Shown here: positions 19,017 to 29,381 of the stretch, in pieces
Position numbering within the stretch: the stretch's first letter is position 1
How the letters are laid out: each line of letters begins with the position of its first letter
Source of the DNA: Microcaldota archaeon
Lineage (GTDB): Archaea > Micrarchaeota > Micrarchaeia > Micrarchaeales > CABMGC01
Length of the DNA: 61,197 nucleotides
Assembly: GCA_021851065.1 (NCBI GenBank)
Contig: JAJZJQ010000006.1
Location: forward strand, 1-61,197
Direction of reading: 5' to 3'
Notes under the pieces: generated by a model
The model's input: only the letters and a program-made list of their open reading frames with translations
Databases searched by the model: none
Told to the model about the DNA's origin: nothing
Made by a program: the position numbers and the translations under genes

Positions 19017-20336
19017 ATGCTTAACAAAGACTTCGTAATAGAGCAGAATCCATGGTGGAGGGACAAGGCGCTCATAGACAGCGACCAGCAGGTTGGCAGG
19101 GCTCTTGCAGCTAGTCCCCAGAAGCTTTACTCTTTTGAGGATGAAAACCTGCTAATACTTGGGCCCAGACAGGTTGGAAAAACCACTTTTGTCAAGCTGT
19201 GCATAAGGGATCTGCTGCTGAATAAGAAGGTGGATCCTAAGAATATACTATTCTTTTCTGCAGAATCACTATCTTCTAAAGACGACATTCTCGCACTGGC
19301 ATCATACTTTGAGACGGTTGCGGACGAGAGGCATACAGCGTACCTGTTTTTAGATGAAATAAGCTTTGTAGACGATTGGAATATAGCAATATTGGCATTG
19401 TTTAATTCAGGTTATCTCAATGGAAAGAGAATATACCTTACCGGATCATCATCAATTTCTTTGCAGAAAGAAACACTGCCAGGTCGCAATATAAAGAAGA
19501 GGTTCTTCTATCCGCTGAGTTTTTCAGAGTACATTGATCTTTTTTATAAATCGGATCTTAAAACTAAACAGGTAGAAGGGATAGACATACTCAGGAAAGA
19601 TAAATTTTACGAGAAAGCCCGCGATCTCCTGCCTTACGTTAAGGAATTGGACAGGCATATGGACGCGTATTTGAAATATACTGGAGGCTACCTTACCGCG
19701 TCATACGCTTACAACAAGACCAAGAAAGATCCTTTTGACAGCTACTATGAGATCTACAAAGATGCCATAATTAGCGACATCGCCAAGGCCGAAAAGAGCC
19801 AGCAGATGTTCAAGGAAACAATGTATGGGGTTGTAGTATCATATGGATCTGCATTTTCCGCAAATTCTATATCTAAGAAGACCTCGATAGGGTCGCACAA
19901 AACTGTAGAAGAGTACCTGGAAATAGCTGATAAGCTCTTTGCGCTAAAGACATTCTATAAGTTTGCGAATGGGAGGGTGATGTACAGGAGCAACAAGAAG
20001 AGTTATTTCATAGACCCATTCCTTTACCGAGTAATAAAGTATTATGCTACAGGCTCAAAGGAACTCAAACCGCAAGAAATACCGGCGTTGGCTGAAGGTG
20101 TTGTGGGTGCATTGCTTTCAAGAAAGTATGATAGCATATACTATAGGGTAAACGATGCGGGTAGAGAGACTGATTTTTTCTACAATAATCTTGGGATAGA
20201 AGTGAAATATGGACCAGGTAAATTTAGTGAACTGAACAGCGATTCCGGATATCTGCTGACAATGGATGAGGAAGTGTTGAAAGAGGGCAATAAGGTGAAG
20301 ATGCCAGTCTCTATATTTTTGTACTTGCTAGGATGA
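19017..20336 (+). CDS. AAA ATPase with DUF4143-like C-terminal domain
   Basis: LILGPRQVGKTTFVKLCIRDLL, YLFLDEISFVDDW, YLTGSSSISLQKETLPGRNIKKRFFYPLSFSEY, C-terminal nuclease-like GREtDFFYNNLGIEVKYG. Confidence 0.85.
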   Translation: MLNKDFVIEQNPWWRDKALIDSDQQVGRALAASPQKLYSFEDENLLILGPRQVGKTTFVKLCIRDLLLNKKVDPKNILFFSAESLSSKDDILALASYFETVADERHTAYLFLDEISFVDDWNIAILALFNSGYLNGKRIYLTGSSSISLQKETLPGRNIKKRFFYPLSFSEYIDLFYKSDLKTKQVEGIDILRKDKFYEKARDLLPYVKELDRHMDAYLKYTGGYLTASYAYNKTKKDPFDSYYEIYKDAIISDIAKAEKSQQMFKETMYGVVVSYGSAFSANSISKKTSIGSHKTVEEYLEIADKLFALKTFYKFANGRVMYRSNKKSYFIDPFLYRVIKYYATGSKELKPQEIPALAEGVVGALLSRKYDSIYYRVNDAGRETDFFYNNLGIEVKYGPGKFSELNSDSGYLLTMDEEVLKEGNKVKMPVSIFLYLLG

Positions 20337-21092
20337 AGTGTCTACAGCAGGTTGAGCAGCTCCAAGTTTATCCCCATTTAGCTTCAGCCATTTTCTGGCT
20401 TCTTTATAGTTTGGAAATGCACTTTCTACTAGTGACCAGTAAGCCTTTGAGTGATTCCCTTCTTTTATGTGGGCAAGTTCATGAATGATTACGTAGTCCA
20501 TTACCCATGTTGGTGCAAAAAGCAATCTGAAGTTCAGGTTGATATTTTTCTTCTTTTGATTACAGCTGCCCCATCGGGTTATAGTATCTTTTATAAAAAC
20601 CTTATTTATGCCAAAGTCATAATTTTCTGAATCTAGCTCTTTTACTCTTAGAATTACCTCAGGTGAAAGAATATGGGATATGACTCTTCTGCAAAGATTT
20701 GATGCGTGTGTTTTCTTCTTATTGCCACCGAGCCCCTCTGCAAGTCGTATTACGACTTCTCCATTTACATAATCTCCCTTTGATATTTTGGATCCTTTGT
20801 CTTCATGTATCGAAATCTTAAACGGTTTGCCCTGCAATTCTAGCGCCTGGCCGTTAAAGAATTCGACTTCTGGCGGAGGCTGGCCCAGATCCGGATGTTT
20901 CTCTAGATCCTTTATGACTTTGCCACGAAGTTCAATGAAGGTCCTCACAACTTCTTCCCTTGGAAGATATGATGACACTTTTATGGTTATGGTTCTGCCG
21001 CGTATGCTTACACTTGATGTTTTTGCACTGACTGCAGTACGTGAGATGATATATGTATTTCCATTTACGGTTACTGGGCCTTCTCCAAACAT
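20328..21092 (-). CDS. YgjP/DUF45 (M48-like) metallopeptidase
   Basis: RWGSCNQKKKNINLNFRLLFAPTWVMDYVIIHELAHIKEGNHSKAYW. Confidence 0.85.
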   Translation of the reverse strand: MFGEGPVTVNGNTYIISRTAVSAKTSSVSIRGRTITIKVSSYLPREEVVRTFIELRGKVIKDLEKHPDLGQPPPEVEFFNGQALELQGKPFKISIHEDKGSKISKGDYVNGEVVIRLAEGLGGNKKKTHASNLCRRVISHILSPEVILRVKELDSENYDFGINKVFIKDTITRWGSCNQKKKNINLNFRLLFAPTWVMDYVIIHELAHIKEGNHSKAYWSLVESAFPNYKEARKWLKLNGDKLGAAQPAVDTSS

Positions 21093-21122
21093 AAAAGCAC
21101 TTTTATTATCTTGCGTAGACGC

Positions 21123-21977
21123 TTACAAATATTCTGCAACAAAGGCTATGGCACCTTCTGTACTTTCCCAGTACTTTCCAAATTCTTGCCAATAGTAATA
21201 TGCCTGGTCCTCCCCGCCCACAGAAATGTATCCTTCCATATCCTGGTCAATCTTTGGTTTTTTGTGTTCCTTGTCTACGATCTGCTTGGCAACATAAGGA
21301 AAGGCATTGATTGCGTGTCCCATGGACGATTGCGCTTGGTCTCTCTTACCTAGGCTTAAATAGGTGAGTACTTGGGCATAAGGTACGGCTGGAGATACAA
21401 AATCTTTGCCATACTTTTTAGCTAGCTCAAGGACTTTGTCTGTTAGCTCAAGTTCCAAATAGCAACTCACTATAAGATCTCTGCATCCTTGATGATCTTC
21501 TGGGTCAAATTTGAGTAGCTGCTCGTATATTTCAGATTCTTTTTTTGTATCTTTTAGTACATATCTATAATCAACAGCAAGGCCATGTAGCAGCCTTAGA
21601 AAGGGCCTGTTCTCCATCCATCCCCACTGCAATTTATCTTTATTGAAGTCAAATTTCTTAGGGAAAAGCGAGAAACCAAATTCTACACCTATTTTTCTTA
21701 ATTCCATGGCCCCTTTATACTTCTTTTCATGGCCCAATACAATTGCTAGGTGTTGATAGGCATCAAAATGATAGAGATAAGAGTTAAGCAAAGACGAAAA
21801 TATGCGCTTCGCTACATCTGGATCTGAATCCATCTTTTCTATAGCCATGTCGAGTTTTTCGTCTGACTTCCATTTTTCCTTTGAAAATTCAAATTTCCAT
21901 TCGTTTTCGCTAACTTGCTCAAGCCAGGCGAATTTTTGGGCTTTCAAGTTATGACCGGTTCTATTTTGATCCTTCAC
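21123..21977 (-). CDS. TPR/helical-repeat protein
   Basis: Repeats such as NSYLYHFDAYQHLAIVLGHEKKYKGAMELRKIG and LLKFDPEDHQGCRDLIVSCYLELELTDKVLELAKKYG. Confidence 0.6.
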   Translation of the reverse strand: MKDQNRTGHNLKAQKFAWLEQVSENEWKFEFSKEKWKSDEKLDMAIEKMDSDPDVAKRIFSSLLNSYLYHFDAYQHLAIVLGHEKKYKGAMELRKIGVEFGFSLFPKKFDFNKDKLQWGWMENRPFLRLLHGLAVDYRYVLKDTKKESEIYEQLLKFDPEDHQGCRDLIVSCYLELELTDKVLELAKKYGKDFVSPAVPYAQVLTYLSLGKRDQAQSSMGHAINAFPYVAKQIVDKEHKKPKIDQDMEGYISVGGEDQAYYYWQEFGKYWESTEGAIAFVAEYL

Positions 21978-22285
21978 ATTTTTATGTTTTCGCTGCGTAA
22001 TAGAGTTAGGTGTAACTAATGCCCAGAAAACTAGGGCGTAGTACCTCTCATCATATTGCTCTCTTGGGGCTTATATCCATTTCGAGGAAATTCAACTAAC
22101 CCCACTGCGCCTGCAGAGTAGATCTTTCAGGATAATGGATAGAGTAGGAGCTTGCCTTAGATTATCTTGACATGTTTCTCAAGGATTTGCTATAACATAG
22201 CATGCCCAACACGTCACTTTATTTTGCGGTAATCCTAAGGGCATGGCCAGCTCTTGCAGCAGCCTAGAATGCGCCTGCCCAAGGC

Positions 22286-23329
22286 TCACCCGTCCTCTTT
22301 GCGTATTCCCCTCAGCAGCTCCTGTAATACATTGGGGTCTATGTAGGCAATCGGGCCCTTTGTGCCAAGTATGCTTACGGCATCTGGTGATGGTTCCCAC
22401 AGGTGCTGAAATTCCTTTATGACATAATCAAATTGCCTGAGTTTAGATACAGTCATCCTTGCTGCGTCCAGATCTTCTTGGGGCGATCCACCTGAAAACT
22501 CATACGTATCGATCTGTAAAAGTGGTCCGATCGCTGTGAGATTTTCTTCTGGTGTGTATCGGCTTTCTTCTCTAGCGATGCTTAGAAGTCCTTCGAGCTT
22601 CTGCACTGGGGAAAAGAAGCCGCCAGGGGGAGGCGCTATGCTGCGCACACCCATGCTTTCCAAAGCACCATACACGGGCCATGCAAGCTCATACAGGACA
22701 AACTCACCCAGCACTGCCTGATTCCTCGATACACTTACGTGCGAACTACTGGTACGATCTCTCGCCACAATTTCATGCAGCAATGAGGGATTTTTAGCGA
22801 TTATCTCGTCAAGCACCGAGTCGTGCAATGCAAGTTTACCAAGTAATGTTACTCTTCTGAATGGCTTGTGCGGGGGACTTGACTCTAGGTTGAAATGCTC
22901 TGGCCGCTGCTGGAATATGAGCAGGGCTGCGTCTTCATAGCTTGCGGCAGCATGCGCAACAGTCTCTTCATGCTCTGTTTCAGCCAAGTGCTGTTGTCTA
23001 GCGTGTTCTCGGAAGCCTTCAACGAATTTTGCCTGTTCTGGATCGGGTGTATGTCCTTGCAGCTCTCTTTCCAGACGTGTTTCCTGCAATGTAGCCTCCA
23101 AGTCTCTGTAAAGTTCACGCATATACTCATCGACGTATCTTATCCGCAGAGGAAGCGATTCTGGATACTTGCTAGCAACTATCAAAGCGGCAGTTCCTGT
23201 TCTATCGGATTCTACAAGCTTATACAGCTCCTCTGCGGCATCTTGGGCCTTAGGGCCTCCACCCATTGCTCTGCTAACAAGATCTGCCACTTTCCTATCC
23301 ATACGTTGGGGTTGTTTAAATTCAGCCAT
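22286..23329 (-). CDS. Hypothetical protein (347 aa)
   Basis: Long ORF; no family recognised. Confidence 0.55.
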   Translation of the reverse strand: MAEFKQPQRMDRKVADLVSRAMGGGPKAQDAAEELYKLVESDRTGTAALIVASKYPESLPLRIRYVDEYMRELYRDLEATLQETRLERELQGHTPDPEQAKFVEGFREHARQQHLAETEHEETVAHAAASYEDAALLIFQQRPEHFNLESSPPHKPFRRVTLLGKLALHDSVLDEIIAKNPSLLHEIVARDRTSSSHVSVSRNQAVLGEFVLYELAWPVYGALESMGVRSIAPPPGGFFSPVQKLEGLLSIAREESRYTPEENLTAIGPLLQIDTYEFSGGSPQEDLDAARMTVSKLRQFDYVIKEFQHLWEPSPDAVSILGTKGPIAYIDPNVLQELLRGIRKEDG

Positions 23330-23565
23330 ATTAACCGATTTCCATAGTGAAATTTCTCATTTATAAAGTCGATTGTCTTTATAAAGGCCATAATGACAAA
23401 TGCCATGTTTGTCAGCTGCTGTCACGCCCGCAATGCAGAGGCCGCGAACATAAGTAATGTAAATACCTTAAGAATTCCCACAACCTCGTAAGGCTATCTT
23501 AGCGATAAAAGTACAAGCTAGTGTATATACAAGTCTACACTTGGGTATAAGTGAACTATTCAGCC

Positions 23566-23581
23566 AATGGCTCTCGGGGCT
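23566..23581 (+). repeat. Partial tRNA-Thr 3'-end copy, candidate att site
   Basis: AATGGCTCTCGGGGCT matches tRNA-Thr 18511-18526 AATCCCTCTCGGGGCT at 14/16; last 11 bases identical. Confidence 0.4.
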
Positions 23582-23643
23582 ATCATATTCAATACCACAG
23601 CCCGTCCACTAAGCTTTATATACTTCTGCCTAAATAAGCTATC

Positions 23644-24831
23644 ATGCCAGACCTTACCAGAACAGCCCAAAAGGTGCTTGAAAGGATAAAAAATGACCCG
23701 AAGGTAGCCGAAAACAACAAGAAATACGTCGAAGACTTCATAGTTTTCCTCCAGGCAAAAGGTGCGCACCAAAGAACCGTCGAAAAATATGTTTACCAGT
23801 ATGAACGATTCCTCAAGGCAATTGGCGGGTAAGTTGATCTCCTCAAGGCAGAAAGGCCTGAGCTGGAGCGTGCAATTGCAAAAATAAACAATCTTGACAT
23901 GGCCGGAGATGAGAAGAGAAAGACAAAGGTCATGATAAAGGTATTCTACAAGCACTTTATAGGAGAAGATTTGTATTATCCAAAGCAGATTGCATGGATA
24001 AAGACAAGCTGCGCAAAGAACAGGATGCTGCCTGAGGATCTTCTGAGCGAAGAGGAAGTAATGAAGATGCTCGACTCCTCGCGCAGCCTGAGGGATAGGG
24101 CCATAATTGCGCTGCTGTACGATACTGGTATGAGGATAGGGGAACTGGAAAACCTGAGAAGGAAGGACATAGATACTGCTTCCGAACCTGCACATGTAAC
24201 GGTTAATGGCAAGACCGGGATGAGAAGGGTGCCCATAATGTTCAGTGTCCCTTATGTTGTACAATACATTAATTCAATGAGTGACATAAAGCCAAACGAT
24301 TCACTATGGCTTACAAGCGGAACATGGAGCAACTCCGGCAAGGTAATAGAGTCTGATGGGATAAGGCAGCAGTTGAAGAAGATAGCAAAGAGGGCAGGGA
24401 TTGACAAGAGAATATATCCACATCTCTTCAGGCACAGCAGGGCAAGCAATTATGCAAACAAGCTCACCGAGCAGCAGCTGAAGATGTTCTTCGGATGGAC
24501 CGGAGACAGCAAGATGGCTGCAACTTATGTTCATCTTAGTGGAAGAGACATTGACAATGCAGTGCTCCAGGCAAACGGAGCCAAGCCCAAAGAGATCGAG
24601 ACGGAGGTCAAGCTCAAGGTAAAGGTATGTCCAAGATGCAGATTTGACAATACCATGAGTTCTACATATTGCAACAGATGCGGATCAGCATTGGACATAA
24701 AGACTGCTGTTGAGCAGGCAAATGAGGAAAAACTAAGAGAGGATGCAGAGGAGTCAATATCAGATGATAAGCACATGCCAGATATGGCGCACAGGTATTT
24801 TGAGAAGAAAAGAAGGGAGAGAAAGAATTAA
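23644..24831 (+). pseudogene. Tyrosine recombinase/integrase with C-terminal zinc ribbon, interrupted by one in-frame TAA (23830-23832)
   Basis: R...HLFRHSRAS...GWTGDSKMAATYVH catalytic motifs; CPRCRFDNTMSSTYCNRCGSAL zinc ribbon; ORFs 23644..23832 and 23899..24831 share a frame with only one stop between. Confidence 0.8.
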
Positions 24832-24844
24832 TATATGCTGATCT

Positions 24845-25510
24845 GTGATTCAGATGGCAGACGAAAAGAAGAGGAACTACCTTGCAATAAGCTCAATAAG
24901 CATGCTTGGCAGCTGCGAAGTCAAGTTCTACGACACTATGTTCACGCCTAGGGTAGTGACCAGGAAGATGCAGATCGGCACTGACAACCACAGGAAGATG
25001 GTTGAGAAGCTTCCGGGGATAAGCAAGGAGCAGATGCTTTCCGACATAAGGAACGGGAAGAGCTGTGCATTCAGGGAGGTTTTTGTGCTGGACCAGAAGC
25101 TGAAGACCATTGGAAGAATGGATGAGATAAGGTTCCAGGACGGCTTTGCTGCGGATGGCAGGAGAAGGGGCATACTGATAGACGACAAGTTCACCAGGGC
25201 CAATTACGGGGGGATTCCATTGTACTACAGGCTGCAGCTTGCCGCCTATGCATGTGCAGTTGAAAACTCGCCTGATTTCTCAGGCATATGCACCATGGAA
25301 AAGGCAATGCTTGTATGCAGGAATTCCGTTACCAGGCAGGTAACAAGGGTGTTTGAAGCGGATGAGGGAACAGTCGGCGTATGGAAATCCAATACCCCCG
25401 AGGCGATAGCAGATGGATGGAGGATATACAACAAGGAGAAAGCGCCGGAGCACAGGAGATTTGATGTGGAGAACGGCGAATGGATTGGATGCTACTGCGA
25501 TTCCGCTTAG
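24845..25510 (+). CDS. PD-(D/E)XK nuclease-like protein (Cas4/RecB-type core)
   Basis: AFREVFVLDQKLKTIGRMDEIRF...GILIDDKFTR...YYRLQLAAYACAVE; 13 bp after the integrase stop. Confidence 0.6.
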   Translation: MIQMADEKKRNYLAISSISMLGSCEVKFYDTMFTPRVVTRKMQIGTDNHRKMVEKLPGISKEQMLSDIRNGKSCAFREVFVLDQKLKTIGRMDEIRFQDGFAADGRRRGILIDDKFTRANYGGIPLYYRLQLAAYACAVENSPDFSGICTMEKAMLVCRNSVTRQVTRVFEADEGTVGVWKSNTPEAIADGWRIYNKEKAPEHRRFDVENGEWIGCYCDSA

Positions 25511-25654
25511 GGTACGCTTATTGCAGCTTCAGTGCTGCGAGGAGAAATCGATATGGTAGCTTTCTTTTACTCCATGCCCTGCTGAGTAGACTATAACAGC
25601 CTTTTCAAAAATTTGCAGTAGTGGAAGTTGTAACACCTTTTGGTTTGGCTATAG

Positions 25655-26572
25655 TCATTTTGTGATGAATGTGCCGTTAGGATATGAGAGCTCCGAATAT
25701 CCGCTGAAATTCAAGATGGATACGGATACGTTAGAGGCAATCAAATGGGGCATATTTGCTGCATATACTGTTTCAGTGGAAGAAGTAGTGCTGTTTATCT
25801 CCCCTATCCCCATTGTAGCGTCATTTCCATGGATAGCGTTAGCCTCCCACTCCGAAGAGGAGTTTATTGCAGGCTGGTATATAACCATCGGATGCAGAAC
25901 ATGGGTAGGATATGTTGTATAGGCATACTGGGACATTAAACCTGTGAATTCTCCATTCATCCCTGATTCGACAAAATGCGAAGCTGAGATGTTGAAGAAA
26001 ATGACTCTGTGCGGAGTCGAATTTGGATGGGTCCAGTCGTTGAATTTTAAATACATAACATTGTCCTTAAGTTGCATCACTAGCAAAACCTTATCACCAT
26101 AAGATGGCGGTGCGTATGAGAGTACATTGAGGTCCGGATAGGAGAATGCGCCATTTGGATATGCAACTCTGTAGACAATATGCGGACCGCTAATTCTAGT
26201 GCCATTCGCGAGAGCGATGTTGACTGTGGCAATGCCAAATTGGCACCAAAAGCCGGTGTCAGTAAGGCCGTCTATTAAAAAAAATGAGGAATTAGTCGGA
26301 TCTGCGCCCTTTGGTATCGTAACATTGTACATTAAAATAGTGGCATTGGTGGGAATCGTCAGCGCTTCTTGCTGGAGATAGACTCCCGTGCTGTTGTTCT
26401 GCACCGATGCATTATTGTGCGTGAAGAAGTGCGTTGTGAGATTTATGGAAAAGCCAACGTGATATACTGTGATCAGGACTACTGCAGCAGCTATCGCAAG
26501 TAGGCCAATTCCAAATACGATCTTCGCTCTCTGTTGCATTACGCATACCTGCCGCTTAACGCGGATCTGCAT
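25655..26572 (-). CDS. Membrane-anchored extracellular protein (305 aa)
   Basis: N-terminal TM IVFGIGLLAIAAAVVLITVYHVGF, many N-x-S/T sequons. Confidence 0.55.
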   Translation of the reverse strand: MQIRVKRQVCVMQQRAKIVFGIGLLAIAAAVVLITVYHVGFSINLTTHFFTHNNASVQNNSTGVYLQQEALTIPTNATILMYNVTIPKGADPTNSSFFLIDGLTDTGFWCQFGIATVNIALANGTRISGPHIVYRVAYPNGAFSYPDLNVLSYAPPSYGDKVLLVMQLKDNVMYLKFNDWTHPNSTPHRVIFFNISASHFVESGMNGEFTGLMSQYAYTTYPTHVLHPMVIYQPAINSSSEWEANAIHGNDATMGIGEINSTTSSTETVYAANMPHLIASNVSVSILNFSGYSELSYPNGTFITK

Positions 26573-26650
26573 TCATCGTTGCACAAGCCATTAATAATAA
26601 CTTTGCCGTCTGCGCGCAGCAGAAGATACTCTGCCCTGCTATGTTTTCAT

Positions 26651-28987
26651 TCATGTGGATGATAATACAGCCACCGGAGCGGAATAAGTTATTGTTAATA
26701 GAGCAGCATCCCCTAGCAGACTCGAAGCCAGCTTTATTACTGTCCAACAGGCACTCTCTTCCGTAGAGCAGCTTGCAACTACTCCATCAATGAAATTGCT
26801 TATGGCACCTCCTGCAGCATCTATAAATCCTGCTGCGGTATCCAATAGCGTTCGCTGAGATGCCAGTACAACAGCTCCTATGCTCACAGTCGCTGCCTCT
26901 GCGCAGGATACTTTGTATGGAGCTGATTCGGTGTAGTCTCCAACGGTCAACGAAGCCGAACCAGACATGAAGTCGCAGTTGTTTTCGCCGACTGTGCCTA
27001 TATTAATGTTCCCGGCTGCTTCTGCTATCTTTACATTGCTTATGGTAAAAGCGGCTTTGCCCGATGTATTGGATATGGTGAAACTATTCTGCGCAAGGGT
27101 ATATCCAGTTTCTTTTAGCACAAAGTTGTTTGTAGAGATTAGGTTAATGCTGAAGAGTGATCCCGATAAACTGTACTCGTTATTTGATATGTTGTATTTG
27201 AACGGCATCTGCGTTCCATCTGGCATGGTAAAAGTGCCGCTCAATTGCCCTCCTACAAGTGCCTGGCCTTCCGGCACATATGTGCCAAGCTGCTGTAAGG
27301 CCGCTGCCAAGAGCGTATTGCTGTTTTGGACATATTGCATATACGTCTGCAGGGAAGGTGGCTGCAGATTGAGTTGGGAAGTCACTTTTCCATCGCTGCC
27401 CTTTGCATATACCTCCAGCCCCTGGCTTATCGCCCATTCCAGTGGGCTAGGCTGTGTTACGTCATAGCTGTCCAGTACACCGTTTCCATTGGCATCTACG
27501 GAATGCGGCTGCGTAAGCTGCACGCCATTGCTTGCATACAGTGTCCATGTACTGCCAGGAGTGAATCCTGTAACATTGATATTTACGTAATTTCCCACAG
27601 CAATGTTGCCAGTTATGCTTATACCTGGCTGTTCAGTTGCAACCGAAGTGGGTGGTGCAGTACTTGTAGGCGTGGTAGTCGGAGATGTGCCCGATGACTG
27701 CGTCAGGTTTATATCCGGAGTGGCAGTTCCTGAACTGTCCTTTGCGTACACCTGCAGGTTCTGGCCCATAGCCGATGCCAATGGGCAGTTGTAAGTTATA
27801 TCATAACTCAGAGATCCGGTTCCGGTGCTGCTTAAGGAATGCGGCTGCGTAAGCTGCTGCCCATCGCTTGCATAGAGTGTCCATGTACCATTTGCTGCAA
27901 GCCCGGATACATTGAGCGTGACTGTATCGCCTATGGCGACAGTGCCGCTTATGCTCAGGTTCGGTTTGACTGTGGGCGTTGTAGTAGATGTGCCGGTTGT
28001 ACCAGTGGAACCTGATGATTGTGTCAGACTCAGATTCTCCGTGGTTACCCCTGAGCTGTCTTTTGCAAATACCGGAAGGCCTGAATTCATTGCCCCTTCA
28101 AGAGGACTGTAGTAAGTTACGTCATAAGGCAGAGATCCGGTTCCGGTGCTGCTTAAGGAATGCGGCTGCGTAAGCTGCCCGTACTTGTCGTAAAGAATCC
28201 ATGTTCCGTTAGGAGTAAGTCCTGAAACGTTGAGTGTTACGGTATCTCCTATGGCAACAGTGCCGTTTATGCTCAGCGTAGGCTGTGCCGTGGTTGTTGT
28301 AGTTGTTGGTGCAGTCGTTGTAGTGGTTGTCGATGTAGTCGTAGTAGTTGATGTAGTGGTTGTAGTTGACGATGAAGAGTTGGATACCATTGGGATTGTA
28401 ACTATTGTGTCCTCGTTCGGGGTCGGATTGTTTGTGGCTAGCCCGAAAGTGTAGCTTCCAGTTGAATATCCAGATGCAGAGACTGTGAGCGAAACAGTGC
28501 CAGAGCCTGCGTTGCTAGGGAAGCCTATGGGACAGTAAGCCAGTGATGGGTAATCCGGGCTCGTTCCGGAATATTTCTGCAACATGGGCGTATTTCCCGA
28601 AGATGTCTGCGCATCCATTTCAATAAGATAGTATCCAGGCAGGTTCAGCGTCTGTGGACCGGTGGTGCAGCTGTAGCTGTTCCCTTCGAAGGTTGCCTGT
28701 ATGTTTGCACCTGAAAGCAACTGACTTGTATTATTCTCATTATATGCAACAAAGAACATCTCAGGCGTGCTTGTGCCGCCTATGTTCATGCTTGCATCGG
28801 CTTTGGAGACTCCTGTTGCGAATCCTGCGCCAAGCGCTATGGCAGCGGCTGCGGCAACGCGCTTTGCCCTGCCGAAATGCTGCACAGTACCATTACTGTC
28901 CCTTAGCAATCCGTCAAATGCCCTGCCATGCCTCGTCCCAGCTTCATTGTCAGTCTGCCTTATCTCTCTAGGTGTTATTGTTCTCAT
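26651..28987 (-). CDS. Secreted repeat protein with Thr-rich linkers and three ~100-aa repeats
   Basis: Repeats 'SINGTVAIGDTVTLNVSGLTPNGTWILYDKYGQLTQPHSLSSTGTGS...'; TTTTTSTTTTTT linkers; hydrophobic N-terminal segment. Start moved to MRTITPRE. Confidence 0.7.
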   Translation of the reverse strand: MRTITPREIRQTDNEAGTRHGRAFDGLLRDSNGTVQHFGRAKRVAAAAAIALGAGFATGVSKADASMNIGGTSTPEMFFVAYNENNTSQLLSGANIQATFEGNSYSCTTGPQTLNLPGYYLIEMDAQTSSGNTPMLQKYSGTSPDYPSLAYCPIGFPSNAGSGTVSLTVSASGYSTGSYTFGLATNNPTPNEDTIVTIPMVSNSSSSTTTTTSTTTTTSTTTTTTAPTTTTTTAQPTLSINGTVAIGDTVTLNVSGLTPNGTWILYDKYGQLTQPHSLSSTGTGSLPYDVTYYSPLEGAMNSGLPVFAKDSSGVTTENLSLTQSSGSTGTTGTSTTTPTVKPNLSISGTVAIGDTVTLNVSGLAANGTWTLYASDGQQLTQPHSLSSTGTGSLSYDITYNCPLASAMGQNLQVYAKDSSGTATPDINLTQSSGTSPTTTPTSTAPPTSVATEQPGISITGNIAVGNYVNINVTGFTPGSTWTLYASNGVQLTQPHSVDANGNGVLDSYDVTQPSPLEWAISQGLEVYAKGSDGKVTSQLNLQPPSLQTYMQYVQNSNTLLAAALQQLGTYVPEGQALVGGQLSGTFTMPDGTQMPFKYNISNNEYSLSGSLFSINLISTNNFVLKETGYTLAQNSFTISNTSGKAAFTISNVKIAEAAGNINIGTVGENNCDFMSGSASLTVGDYTESAPYKVSCAEAATVSIGAVVLASQRTLLDTAAGFIDAAGGAISNFIDGVVASCSTEESACWTVIKLASSLLGDAALLTITYSAPVAVLSST
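27809..27857 (+). repeat. 49-bp exact direct repeat, copy 1
   Basis: CAGAGATCCGGTTCCGGTGCTGCTTAAGGAATGCGGCTGCGTAAGCTGC; identical to 28130-28178. Confidence 0.9.
28130..28178 (+). repeat. 49-bp exact direct repeat, copy 2
   Basis: Identical to 27809-27857. Confidence 0.9.
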
Positions 28988-29381
28988 TTCAATACCCCAC
29001 ACGAATTATTCAATATCTATCAATCTCAATCGGCCCAGACTACCCTCCACGAATTGACTCCATCAGGTATCCACTTGACCGGCCTGCTGTCATCGGCGCG
29101 CTCTTGTTTCAGCTTCCTTCTTCCAAACAGCTTTCCAATCAGACCCACTTATTCACCACTATTGCAGGGTATGGGAGCAGTGTTCTCAGATGGTGCAGAG
29201 AACGGTAGCATAGGGATGGATATGCCCACCAAAAGACGTTGAACAGACCCTTTCCCCGCCCACACAAACCCCGATAAGTATTATGAAATTCCTTTTATTT
29301 AAAGGATAGCTGACCGGTCTGACTATGTCGTCAGAATTGCATAATAATATAACTAGATTTATCATGTATTTATAATATGCA

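Noticed and set aside
22050-22075. GCTCTCTTGGGGCTTAT resembling the tRNA-Thr 3' end
   Set aside because: Needs a gap and mismatches; weaker than 23566-23581 and possibly chance.
28230-28454. Val-rich + strand ORF / possible tandem DNA repeat
   Set aside because: It is the complement of the Thr-rich linker codons of the minus-strand protein, not an independent repeat array.
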